Of a stretch of DNA of 60,230 bases, positions 25,431 through 34,612 are shown one piece after another. Each line of letters begins with the position of its first letter. The first letter of the stretch is position 1. A program made the translations under genes and the position numbers. This DNA is from Clostridiales bacterium UBA4039. GTDB lineage: Bacteria; Bacillota; Clostridia; Lachnospirales; Vallitaleaceae. The notes under the pieces are model-generated. The model had not been told where the DNA came from. It did no database searches and worked only from the letters and a program-made list of their open reading frames with translations. The stretch spans positions 347 through 60,576 of the forward strand of contig DGAD01000026.1 of assembly GCA_002382805.1 (NCBI GenBank). Direction: 5' to 3'.

Positions 25431-26858
25431 TCACCTCTTTTCCTTATATCCTTGGCGCTGATTGTTTTTCAAATATAACTTATGATAGTTTTCAAAAACT
25501 TCATGATTCTGATAATTATTTTTTACGCGTTCATATCCATTACTACCCATGGTTTGACGAAGCTCCTGATCTTGAGCCAGTTCAACCATTGCATTCGCCA
25601 TTGCTTCGATTCCCATGATAGGGACCACAGCTCCTGCCGGACCATAGTTATCATATAATCCAAGGACAAGATTGCGACAATCGCCCACATCGGTTGTTAT
25701 AAACGGCTTTTTAGCAGCAAAACCTTCAAGAATAACTAAAGGTTGACCTTCACTTAAGCTACTTAAAACCATCATATCCATCTTGCCAAGGTATTCTTTA
25801 ACGTTAATCTTTCCAGTAAAGACAACGTCTTCCACTTCAAGTTCTTGAACAAGTTGTCGGCACTTTTGTGCATATTCCTCGTTCTCCGTAAGCGGTCCCA
25901 TAATCCATAGCTTAAGATTATTAACTTGTGCTTTAGCCATACTAAACGCATGAATCATTGTCTTAATATCTTTGATTGGGGTTACCCGCACCACCGCACC
26001 GATATTGATAAAGGTATCTGCTGCCTCTTTGGGCACAAGATTATTAAACTGTTCTAAATGTACACCATTACTAATTACGTTAATCTTTTCAGAAGGACAA
26101 CCAAGCTCCACCTGAAAATCTTTTGCTGCCTCAAAAAGAGCGGTAATATCATCCGCCATATCATAACTACACTGTGAAAACTTTTTAAACTGCTGAATCC
26201 ATAGGTCTTTATAGAGTCCTCTAACCCATTTTGCCTTAATGATTTCTTCTTCACGCTCTCGTGTATAGATTCCATGCTCAGACACAATTAATGGTTTTTT
26301 GTGTATATATTTGCATAGACTGCCAAAGACACCAGAATAGCCTGTGGACATCGAATGATAGACATCGGCTTTTGTCGGCTTGTTTTTTAATAATAAAAAC
26401 AAGGGCATATACATCGACCGCATCGTCCATAAAAAGTCTGAAAATACCGCTTTATCATGATGCGCTTCGTAGTATTCACGCGTCATTTCCAAAAAATCCG
26501 GTCCTGTCAGCAAACTATTGACCGATACTTTCTTCTTCTGAAAAAAGTCGAATAGACATGGCCAGTCAACCTCTTGTCCAAACATCAGGCTTCGAAAAGC
26601 TCTGTACTCTTTTGATGTAAGCTTAGGCTTTTGAAAAAAAACTGGGACATAATCTTTATCAAAAAGGTATAACTCCCGAACTTGACTAACATTGGGAGGA
26701 ATTATATATTTAAATTCTTTTTTTTCATCACGGCGAACCGATAATGTCTCAATGATAAACTCTACATCATCAAGTTGTGTCATCATTTGCTGCATCCAGC
26801 TTGATACACCGCCTGTCAAGAAGGGATATGCCCCTTCAACAATTAAGCAGATTCTCAT
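25431..26858 (-). CDS. pelF: PelF-like GT4 glycosyltransferase
   Basis: The 475-residue GT-B enzyme has the N-terminal signature MRICLIVEGAYPFLTGGVSSW, which is highly typical of PelF. In the C-terminal half lies the GT4 E-x7-E motif (SEGQPLVILEGFA, near 375-387). PelF is the cytosolic polymerising transferase of Pel synthesis and uses a UDP-sugar. It is directly upstream of the PelG-like gene. A second His/Ser-rich motif, VSEHGIYTREREEE, also fits the family. Confidence 0.9.
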   Translation of the reverse strand: MRICLIVEGAYPFLTGGVSSWMQQMMTQLDDVEFIIETLSVRRDEKKEFKYIIPPNVSQVRELYLFDKDYVPVFFQKPKLTSKEYRAFRSLMFGQEVDWPCLFDFFQKKKVSVNSLLTGPDFLEMTREYYEAHHDKAVFSDFLWTMRSMYMPLFLLLKNKPTKADVYHSMSTGYSGVFGSLCKYIHKKPLIVSEHGIYTREREEEIIKAKWVRGLYKDLWIQQFKKFSQCSYDMADDITALFEAAKDFQVELGCPSEKINVISNGVHLEQFNNLVPKEAADTFINIGAVVRVTPIKDIKTMIHAFSMAKAQVNNLKLWIMGPLTENEEYAQKCRQLVQELEVEDVVFTGKINVKEYLGKMDMMVLSSLSEGQPLVILEGFAAKKPFITTDVGDCRNLVLGLYDNYGPAGAVVPIMGIEAMANAMVELAQDQELRQTMGSNGYERVKNNYQNHEVFENYHKLYLKNNQRQGYKEKR

Positions 26859-26883
26859 AATATTCTCCTGTTCCTTATATCAG

Positions 26884-28569
26884 CTACCTTACCAACTCAA
26901 TCGTGGCATGCGGTTCATATACATCAATCTGATACGAATGGGTATCTATTTGGGACACATTACCACCAATAACCTGAAGGATTTCTTTGTCTGTGCGAAG
27001 GATAAAGTGCATCTCACCTTGCCATCCTTCTATATAGACATCAATTTTATCTTCTTCATACTGTATCCATGGAATGGATTGTTGATATATTCTTAAACGT
27101 TCTCCCAGTTTTTGAATATTAAGGGATGGCAGTTCTCCTAACGTTCTTAGATAACGGTCCATAAATTCGGCGTAGTCTTTTGATCGAATCATCCAGTGGT
27201 CCTTCGCCGTTTCAGGATAAAGTATTTTTTCCATATCCATATTATGTACTGCTAACCCAAAAGAAGTCGCAATTGAATAAAAAGCCATTTTGTCTGATTC
27301 TTGACTTCCCATTGTCTCATAAGTTATGGGGACTTCAACGATGCCTTCTTCTTCAAATACAGGTTTGATTCCGCCAAGCTCCCATGGCTTAAGAAGGGTT
27401 CCCATCATTTGCTGACTTGATGCCCATCCATCTAAAGGCTTGTCTTTGTCATCTACATATAATGCTGTTAGCTCTTCTTGTCCTGTCACTTTTTGATATA
27501 TCTCTTGTTCCTTGGTTAGATCGGCGAATGTCGCCAAGCCAATATAGCCGCCAAATTTTTGAAAATCACGATTATAGTTCTTAATCAACGCACTTTGCAT
27601 GATTGCCGCTTCATAATCTTCTTCGAAAAATCCAGCCGATAAAAAGGCACTTGGTATGACATCTCGTGATTGAGTGATACCTATAATATCCGGAATAATG
27701 ATATCTTCTTGGACACTTAGCCCATCGCGTTGATAATTATCAAGCATCATCTTAGCATTTTCATTAAGAAGATAGGGTAATCCTACATAGGTATGAGCCA
27801 TTCCACCCACAACCGGATAGAGATAGTCTGAATATATGTCCGTTTGGACTCCAGTAAGAACACCATAACCTGAATTACTCGACACTAACGCTCCATTAAC
27901 AACATATATTTTTTGCCCTTTATAGGTGTTTCTCCATACAATAGGATTCCCCTTGCCATCATCCACAAATTGTTTGGCTGATGGCTGTAGACGTACTAAA
28001 GTATAAGGATAATCATCCACATCAAACTCTAATACACCACCTAAAAAAAAGTCCTCTAACGTCCGCAGCCGTTTTGTTGTCTCCTCTTTTTCAAGCGCAT
28101 ACACTCCGATCATTTGATTAAACTGGGTCTCTTTGTTATCTTTTGCAAGCCCTAGTATAATCAAATCTCCGCCTTGTTCAACAAATCCTTCGATTTTATC
28201 CATCCATTGTTGATTAACCGCTATCTCTCCTGCCACGATCATGACGTCTGCCTCTGCCCATTTTTCTTGGTCTTGGGTCAATGAACGCACTTGGGTTAAC
28301 GACAGATTTTCTAAAGCCAGTTGTTCCTTGATGCGCTCACATGCAGACAATTCTATGCCTTCTTCAATGATGACATACTGCAATTGGTTGATTGCATCGG
28401 CGCTTGGAATATCTATATCAACCGAATCAATAACTTGATATCCATCGATATCGCGAAAAATAAATATCCCAATATCAACAAGCGAAACCGAGACCATCAT
28501 AATCATTGTGATAATTAAGAGGGTCATCACATAATATATATTTTTGATTTCCACATCTTTTTTCATCAT
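26884..28569 (-). CDS. DUF2194-like membrane-anchored protein, candidate PelA-related component
   Basis: The 561-residue protein has one N-terminal transmembrane helix (about 12-36, VMTLLIITMIMMVSVSLVDIG) and a large extracellular part. It begins with a flavodoxin-like region (ADVMIVAGEIAV, FVEQGGDLIILG) and continues with a barrel-like part. Its place directly before PelF and PelG is that of the PelA-type deacetylase in Gram-positive Pel clusters. I see no clear polysaccharide-deacetylase motif (no TxDD or HxxxH), so it may be a degenerate or non-catalytic relative. It overlaps the preceding GT2 gene by four bases. The family assignment is tentative. Confidence 0.6.
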   Translation of the reverse strand: MMKKDVEIKNIYYVMTLLIITMIMMVSVSLVDIGIFIFRDIDGYQVIDSVDIDIPSADAINQLQYVIIEEGIELSACERIKEQLALENLSLTQVRSLTQDQEKWAEADVMIVAGEIAVNQQWMDKIEGFVEQGGDLIILGLAKDNKETQFNQMIGVYALEKEETTKRLRTLEDFFLGGVLEFDVDDYPYTLVRLQPSAKQFVDDGKGNPIVWRNTYKGQKIYVVNGALVSSNSGYGVLTGVQTDIYSDYLYPVVGGMAHTYVGLPYLLNENAKMMLDNYQRDGLSVQEDIIIPDIIGITQSRDVIPSAFLSAGFFEEDYEAAIMQSALIKNYNRDFQKFGGYIGLATFADLTKEQEIYQKVTGQEELTALYVDDKDKPLDGWASSQQMMGTLLKPWELGGIKPVFEEEGIVEVPITYETMGSQESDKMAFYSIATSFGLAVHNMDMEKILYPETAKDHWMIRSKDYAEFMDRYLRTLGELPSLNIQKLGERLRIYQQSIPWIQYEEDKIDVYIEGWQGEMHFILRTDKEILQVIGGNVSQIDTHSYQIDVYEPHATIELVR

Positions 28570-29330
28570 TTTCGCTCTTTCCTTGCCTCAATGCTGGTTT
28601 CTTTCCACTGCCGTAAAATAATGCTCACCGTTGATAACGTAATAATAATCATATACTTTAACTGCTTGATATATCCACTGTGCATACTTTGACCTGTAGT
28701 ACGCTCATGCATAATCGCCGGAATTTCTTTAATCACATATCCTTTTAAAAGCATTTGAATAATCATATTAATATCCGGATATCGATAATCAAACTGTCCA
28801 TATCCTGAATAATAAGCAAATGTACGCCGATTTAATCCTTGAAGTCCTGAGGTTGGGTCTGTAATCGTTGTCCCGGTAATTTTTTGGATAATCCCTCGAA
28901 AAAAACGTATCACTACTTTTTTCAAACCTGAGGGACGAAAAGAAGACTGCTCACTTAAAAATCTTGAGCCGATGACAATGTCCGGTCGTTCCTTTTCCTC
29001 CCCTTGAACCAAAGCCTCATATATATACTGTACATTTGCAATATCATGCTGTCCATCTGCATCTAGCTGAATAACGTAGTCATATCCTTTTTCATCTGCA
29101 TATTTATATCCGGCCTGTATAGCCGAACCATATCCTCGGTTCATAATCAACGACATAAGTATTACATCATAGGATGCCACTACCTTTGTGGTATGGTCGC
29201 TTGACCCATCATCAACAACCAAAATATCCGCCATCTGGGGAATTGGCGTTGTCATAATTGCATCAAGTACTTTGCAGATTGACGCCTCCTCATTATATGC
29301 CGGTATCAAAATCAATGCTCCTTTTCCCAT
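28566..29330 (-). CDS. GT2 glycosyltransferase of the dolichyl/undecaprenyl-phosphate sugar transferase type
   Basis: The protein has 254 residues. The start at 29330 (MGKGALILIPAYNEE) is chosen because GGGAAGAG lies before it and the upstream gene stops one base earlier; a longer frame would overlap that gene by 119 bases. It has VVDDGSSDHTTKVV (about 38-51) and QLDADGQHD (DxD, about 90-98), and resembles DPM1-like enzymes that put a sugar on polyprenyl phosphate. The following gene-product pair (large membrane protein, DUF2304) often accompanies such enzymes. It probably makes a lipid-linked sugar for the outer-face membrane enzyme. Confidence 0.85.
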   Translation of the reverse strand: MGKGALILIPAYNEEASICKVLDAIMTTPIPQMADILVVDDGSSDHTTKVVASYDVILMSLIMNRGYGSAIQAGYKYADEKGYDYVIQLDADGQHDIANVQYIYEALVQGEEKERPDIVIGSRFLSEQSSFRPSGLKKVVIRFFRGIIQKITGTTITDPTSGLQGLNRRTFAYYSGYGQFDYRYPDINMIIQMLLKGYVIKEIPAIMHERTTGQSMHSGYIKQLKYMIIITLSTVSIILRQWKETSIEARKERK

Positions 29331-29331
29331 C

Positions 29332-31527
29332 TTACTCTTCCCTTTCCCTACTGTTATAACCATAATCAATCGCAAAATTATATCTTGCATACTCGTCTTG
29401 CTTAATCTCATATACGATGAACTCATCATCCTCATAATAGATACGCACATCTTCCGGAAAATACGTTCTAAACTGTTGTGCCCAAAAATATGCTTTAGAG
29501 TTTAATGCATAACGATAAGACTGATAATAATCATTGTACTCAAGTCCTTGTTCTAGTTCTTCAAGTGCCCCTTGATGGCTTACCGGTTTTCGTCGCGTAA
29601 TCCCTTCTTCGAATTCTAAAAACCGAAAACCATAATCTACCAGCGGTTTTTTCTCGATGTAGAGATAAATCCGTTCTCCTGGAATCTCTATTTGTTTATT
29701 CGGTGTCCACTGTTCCTGCTCAAGAATAAATTTTGCCAATTCATAGTGGTGTCCGTCATTCATTACAACACTAATATTATTAACCGGTGCAATAATTGTC
29801 CACATCTTTGGGTTAGCTTCTTGAATGAGTCGGCGGTTCACTTCCATGGCTCCCTTAGGTTGAAAATAATAAAAAGGAAGTTTGGGTTGCACCACTTCAT
29901 AATCCATCCCCATAACTACAACCACGGGAATACATGCCAAAACAGCAACATAAAACAAAAGCTTTTGATTCCAGCGTTTTGTCCATTGATAAAGCAATTC
30001 TATTGGCCATGCAAAGACCATCGGACTAAAATAAGCAATAAAAATGCTGACGCGCTTAATTTCCATAAGTGTCGGCAATTGAAGCGCTCGAAGGATTGTC
30101 AAAAACATCAATAAACCATATCCCGCCAATATTGCGACAAGCATGCGATAACGCTCCTTTTTGGATTGAAGATACAACCCGCCATAGATGACAATTCCCA
30201 GAATAACCAGCAATGCAATGACCCGTCCAAACCAAAGCTGTTGCACAACATGCTTTTGCCAATCCCTTCTTGCTTGCCTTAAAAAAAACTGCCACGAAAG
30301 CGCTTTTTCTGCATTCTCGTCTTCTGCATTCTCCTCTTGCTCAGTCTCATCAGATAGACCTTCATCTTCAGTTTCATTCGCATACTCATCTCCGCGAATG
30401 ATGCGAACAGCCCATTCCATGGATTGCTCCATTGGATAGCCCATTGCTCCACCTGCGATTAAAGGGGATAAGGCAAGTATGCTCATCATGAGACCTACCC
30501 CCATCAATGGAAGTACTAGCTTTTGTTTGAAGATGGTTATCAAATATATCAACCCTACACCTAAGCAAAGAAATGCTGCAATAATTGTTAGATAAAAGTG
30601 AAAGCTCAGTGTCAGTCCAAAACTTATCCCCCAAAAATAGAGCGATGTTTTTCGTTTTTCCTTAATATAGTGCAGAAGGAAAAAAAGCATTGGAGCAAAC
30701 GTAAGCATCCCATATTCTTGAGGGATGGCAAATTGGAACCGATAGATTGCTTCAACATCAAAGATATTGATTACTGAATAGATGGTCAATCCTGTTGCAA
30801 TGGCGATAGTTGAAGAAAATATTTTTCGAAGTCCAAAATATAAAACAGCAAGAACAACCACACGGGTAAAGACGCCAAAGCTTCCTATAATCTGCACAGC
30901 ATCTAATCCTGTAAAGACCCCAAGCGCACCAATAATCTGGTGAAATCCATGTGGATACAATCCCGATGGAAAGATATTGCCTTCTAGCAAAGATTGAACC
31001 CAATATAGGTGAATCTCTTCATCTGGTGCACCATAGCTTACAAACTTTAATCGATTATAGCCAAAAAAATATATATTATATGCTATAATCCCTAAAAACA
31101 TAATTTTATCTCCCGGACGTTGCCAGAATGTCCATCGAATACATCGCTTTACATTCTGTCCCATCCATTCAATCGTTCGGTGAATAAATAATCGGACTCC
31201 ATAGCGCCCTTCAAATAGATGATGTATGGATTCCATCCAGTGCATCAACTGAGTATGTAGCCCTTCTCTATCCAAGATCCAACGTATGCCAAACCCTGAA
31301 ATCAAAAGACCTATCAATAAGCTTGCTCGATTAAACCAGCCTATAAAAGACAATAGATAACCGACGTGAATCAGTACTGCATTTCCTCCAATCAGATACA
31401 TAAAGAAGTTATACCCCTTGTCATTAGAACGCCTTAGGCTTTGAAATATAAAAGCGCCCCAACCGATGACAAGTAATATGTATGCGATGGATAGTTGTAT
31501 AAATTCCCATATCATTGGTGTGTACAA
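29332..31527 (-). CDS. Large polytopic membrane protein, GT-C-like candidate
   Basis: The protein has 731 residues and about 12-14 hydrophobic segments over residues 5-570, with a hydrophilic C-terminal domain of about 150 residues. Between helices, at about 385-412, lies a very acidic loop (NETEDEGLSDETEQEENAE and more). The build resembles GT-C glycosyltransferases, which take sugar from polyprenyl phosphate on the outer face. The adjacent DPM-like gene would supply the donor. It is not a standard Pel gene. The first codon is probably TTG, as GGGGGA is well placed before it and the first ATG is too far. No family is certain. Confidence 0.65.
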   Translation of the reverse strand: MYTPMIWEFIQLSIAYILLVIGWGAFIFQSLRRSNDKGYNFFMYLIGGNAVLIHVGYLLSFIGWFNRASLLIGLLISGFGIRWILDREGLHTQLMHWMESIHHLFEGRYGVRLFIHRTIEWMGQNVKRCIRWTFWQRPGDKIMFLGIIAYNIYFFGYNRLKFVSYGAPDEEIHLYWVQSLLEGNIFPSGLYPHGFHQIIGALGVFTGLDAVQIIGSFGVFTRVVVLAVLYFGLRKIFSSTIAIATGLTIYSVINIFDVEAIYRFQFAIPQEYGMLTFAPMLFFLLHYIKEKRKTSLYFWGISFGLTLSFHFYLTIIAAFLCLGVGLIYLITIFKQKLVLPLMGVGLMMSILALSPLIAGGAMGYPMEQSMEWAVRIIRGDEYANETEDEGLSDETEQEENAEDENAEKALSWQFFLRQARRDWQKHVVQQLWFGRVIALLVILGIVIYGGLYLQSKKERYRMLVAILAGYGLLMFLTILRALQLPTLMEIKRVSIFIAYFSPMVFAWPIELLYQWTKRWNQKLLFYVAVLACIPVVVVMGMDYEVVQPKLPFYYFQPKGAMEVNRRLIQEANPKMWTIIAPVNNISVVMNDGHHYELAKFILEQEQWTPNKQIEIPGERIYLYIEKKPLVDYGFRFLEFEEGITRRKPVSHQGALEELEQGLEYNDYYQSYRYALNSKAYFWAQQFRTYFPEDVRIYYEDDEFIVYEIKQDEYARYNFAIDYGYNSREREE

Positions 31528-31551
31528 CGGATATTTCCCCCCTTATAAAAA

Positions 31552-32466
31552 TTATTGAAAAAATCGTACCAAATCAAGAAGCTCCTGATCTAATACAACA
31601 TCTGAAGCTTTGAGTCGATCTAGTACCTCTTTAAAATGTGTTTTGTCTGCCTCATAATAATATAACAACTCTGCCTTGTAAGTCTCTACCTCTTCGGGAA
31701 AAGCTTCTCGCGCTCGTTCTACCCATACTTTTGCTTGTTCTGTTTCTTGGTTTTCAAGAAACAAGCGAACCATCTGCTCATACCATTCACACTCCATAAT
31801 GTGGACATGCTGTTGATGAAGGATTCCAAGAACAGCCGCATAATGTTGAAGAAAGCGGCGGTGTTCATCCTTGGACAAAATCTTTTGTACAAGATATGGG
31901 TGCACATAGTCTCTATATTCTTTGGCTAGATTCGCATCTTCTTTCATATTCATACATGCCTGATACATCTTTATTTCCTGTGCCATAAACACTTCAACCA
32001 CTTCTGAAATAGCCGATGCCGCATAATGAGACACTTCACTATCTTCATGGCTTACTGCACTCAAAATAGATGCCAAGGCCGTTTGACGCTCATTTTTGAG
32101 CACATCCAGCAAAAGTTGTCGGATGCTGTACTTGTCTGAAATCAACAGTGCCTCTTCAAAAGGCACTATATCCATCGCCGCATGCACATTAGGCTTTGAC
32201 AATACTTGAATACGGTCTTTACTCAAACTTAGTTCATGGCGATCCAGTTCATCTGTCCTTCGCTTATAAACCACTGCATATACTAGCCATGAAAAGAATA
32301 AATATAAAGGTGCAACGATAGGACATACTAAAATGAATAGACTTGTTACTACGCCTTTGGCTCCATCTTTTTTTATAATCCAAAGCACCAAATTCGCTAT
32401 AGCAACACTTCCATTAATCACTAATAATATTAAAATTTGATCCATGCCTTCATAATTAGCCCACAT
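31552..32466 (-). CDS. pelE: PelE-like membrane protein with helical repeat domain
   Basis: The 304-residue protein has two N-terminal hydrophobic segments (about 11-30 and 36-66). The cytosolic part is built of helices (about 80-304) with TPR-like features near the end (WYEQMVRLFLENQETEQAKVWVERAREAFP). PelE in Pseudomonas has the same layout of two helices followed by TPRs and joins PelD in the inner-membrane complex. The call rests on layout and on its place directly after the PelD-like gene, as sequence identity is low. It overlaps that gene by 11 bases. Confidence 0.65.
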   Translation of the reverse strand: MWANYEGMDQILILLVINGSVAIANLVLWIIKKDGAKGVVTSLFILVCPIVAPLYLFFSWLVYAVVYKRRTDELDRHELSLSKDRIQVLSKPNVHAAMDIVPFEEALLISDKYSIRQLLLDVLKNERQTALASILSAVSHEDSEVSHYAASAISEVVEVFMAQEIKMYQACMNMKEDANLAKEYRDYVHPYLVQKILSKDEHRRFLQHYAAVLGILHQQHVHIMECEWYEQMVRLFLENQETEQAKVWVERAREAFPEEVETYKAELLYYYEADKTHFKEVLDRLKASDVVLDQELLDLVRFFQ

Positions 32467-34612
32467 GTGTATTCACTCCCGTTTGCACTTCAATGCCTTT
32501 ATCTGCCAAACGCCGTACAACATACTGTGCTTCTTCTTTATCTGTATTCGTCAACAAAACGGCAATATGTCCAAATGCTTGACGTCCAATATAATCTGTA
32601 TCACGTACTGAGCTTTTTAAATGCCCAATCGCCTGTTGCTCATTCTCAACAGGCTTTAATCGTAAAACCGTATAATCCACAACGTTTTCTTGCTCTCCAT
32701 ACATATATAGTTCGATGACTTTTGCAAAGGCATCTTCTTCTAATATACCCATTTCATCAAAGTTGACTGCCATGTTAATACTTTCCATATATTCATTGGC
32801 ACGACTTAATGAACTTCCAATCAGACGGCAAAGAATGCCAAAGTTATTTTTGTCATAAAGTGTTGTACTTGCAAAAGGTAAGCTCCAAACCACAATCACC
32901 GACTGTAGCTTTCCTTCTAAGTAAGCTCCTCCAACCATCATCGGCAGTGTTTCGTCCAACTTTGTGTTGATATAAATCTCTGACTGCATAAGCTTGTCAT
33001 AAATCATCGAATAATCACTAAGACGAAGGGTCTTTCCAAATTGCTGCGCTTTTTTTGATGTCGCAGAGGTTAATCGGCAATACTGTGACTGTTCATTAAA
33101 GCTATAGATAGCAACATCTTTGGACTTCATTGTGTCGCCAACAGCTTTGACCGCTTTAAACACCACTTTTTCCGGCTCAATAACATCAAAGCGTGAAACC
33201 AAATCATAAATCCGAGCAAAACTGTCACGATAGTTTAACAAACGGTTTTCATATGCGTCTTTTATCTGTACATTGCTATCATTAATGGTTTTAAGCGCAT
33301 CAATTTCTAACTGAAGGTATTCCAAATCATCCTTATGATCCGCATCTTTTCGTCGATATTTTTCTTTTAGATATCCAACCAAGGCACCAATCACAAAAAT
33401 CTGAATAATCCAAAGATAAATCTCATCGCCTTCAAACCTAATATAAGTACTGTCCGTCGCCAAATGCATATATAATCTGCCTACGGTACTAAATGCGACT
33501 GCAAATATGCCTTGCAGATATCCATAGATGACAGCTGTCACCAGCACATATAACATATACACATCAATCGTTTCATGAAAATCAAATCCACTGGTTGCAA
33601 AAATAAAAATTTGCACCAAAATAAAAAAAACAACATTTTCTAAAAACTGATGTAGATTACCTCGCTGATCCATACGAACCCGCTTTTTTTTAGAAGATGA
33701 ACTTTCATTTTCTTTAATCGTATTGTGATGGTGCAACTTTATTTGTCCAACAAGTTTTGGCAATACGTCTTTTGGCTGATACTTTTCATAATACTTAGGT
33801 GCTTCATGAAATGATTGCATAAATATCTTTGGCGGCTGTTCAGCCATTGCTTCATCCGAGCGTTTATCTTCTCCGGATTCAACGGTTTCACCCATCCATT
33901 CAAGCACTTGGATACCTGTATATCCATAAGTATTCTTAGGCGCCACATGATATATCACCTGCTCTTTTGGCTGCATCGTAATTAATTGATAGATGTAATC
34001 TGTTGCATCATCTGTATATATTAGGGGATAGTATTGATTCAGATAAGGACCTTCGAAATCTTGAAAATTAAGATTAAGCATAATGTCCTTTTGATAGATG
34101 CCATACAACTCTCCCAACCGCACAATAGTAAGACATTCTGGCTGTGCATTATAATAGCTTTGGCATACTTTTTCTCCGGCAAGCATTCCAACGCCATGGG
34201 AAGATTGTGCATATGGTACGGTCGTTTCATCAATGGTATATTGTCCCTCTTTTTCATAAACCCCAAGCGTCGACAAATACACAAAAGGGATTGCTTCCTG
34301 ATCCAAGCATTGATGGACGACATTAGTCAATCCTGCCATACTTTTTGCCATCCCCTTTGTCTCTTGTTCCTTCATATGCCATGCATCTAACATACCTTTG
34401 TAGATGACAACATCCGGCTGAACCGTTTGAATCACTTGTTCAATACTCTCACTATCAAAAGGGAAGATATATTCTTGAAAAACCTGTCTCGGTGCTTTTT
34501 GCCGTTTTTCACGATTTCCCGTCACGACAAATACTTGATGACCTTCTTTTTGCATTCGGGAAATAATACTTTTCCCAAATACATCATAATTGCTAAATAG
34601 AAGTATTTTCAT
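32456..34612 (-). CDS. pelD: PelD-like c-di-GMP receptor fused to an NAD-dependent epimerase (SDR) domain
   Basis: The 718-residue protein is a fusion. Residues 1-300 form an SDR domain (KILLFSNYDVFGKSI, VYLSTLGVYEK, IVRLGELYGI) that would act on a sugar nucleotide. About 330-440 hold several membrane helices, followed by a coiled coil, a GAF domain (about 470-620) and a degenerate GGDEF domain (about 630-718). The latter reads RDTDYIGRQAFGHIAVLL. The inhibitory-site RxxD (Arg670, Asp673) is kept, while GGDEF itself has become AFGHI. That pattern defines PelD, a c-di-GMP receptor that switches on Pel synthesis. The start at 34612 follows AAGGTG. SDR fusions occur in Gram-positive PelD proteins as I recall, but I could not check this. 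Confidence 0.85.
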   Translation of the reverse strand: MKILLFSNYDVFGKSIISRMQKEGHQVFVVTGNREKRQKAPRQVFQEYIFPFDSESIEQVIQTVQPDVVIYKGMLDAWHMKEQETKGMAKSMAGLTNVVHQCLDQEAIPFVYLSTLGVYEKEGQYTIDETTVPYAQSSHGVGMLAGEKVCQSYYNAQPECLTIVRLGELYGIYQKDIMLNLNFQDFEGPYLNQYYPLIYTDDATDYIYQLITMQPKEQVIYHVAPKNTYGYTGIQVLEWMGETVESGEDKRSDEAMAEQPPKIFMQSFHEAPKYYEKYQPKDVLPKLVGQIKLHHHNTIKENESSSSKKKRVRMDQRGNLHQFLENVVFFILVQIFIFATSGFDFHETIDVYMLYVLVTAVIYGYLQGIFAVAFSTVGRLYMHLATDSTYIRFEGDEIYLWIIQIFVIGALVGYLKEKYRRKDADHKDDLEYLQLEIDALKTINDSNVQIKDAYENRLLNYRDSFARIYDLVSRFDVIEPEKVVFKAVKAVGDTMKSKDVAIYSFNEQSQYCRLTSATSKKAQQFGKTLRLSDYSMIYDKLMQSEIYINTKLDETLPMMVGGAYLEGKLQSVIVVWSLPFASTTLYDKNNFGILCRLIGSSLSRANEYMESINMAVNFDEMGILEEDAFAKVIELYMYGEQENVVDYTVLRLKPVENEQQAIGHLKSSVRDTDYIGRQAFGHIAVLLTNTDKEEAQYVVRRLADKGIEVQTGVNTHVG

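Noticed and set aside
29331..29450. Longer start for the DPM-like GT2 gene
   Set aside because: It would overlap the upstream gene by 119 bases and lacks the typical GT2 start; the ATG at 29330 has a proper ribosome binding site.
30056..30634. Several frames on both strands inside the large membrane protein gene
   Set aside because: They are shadows without start signals. The only real feature there is the acidic loop of the main frame.
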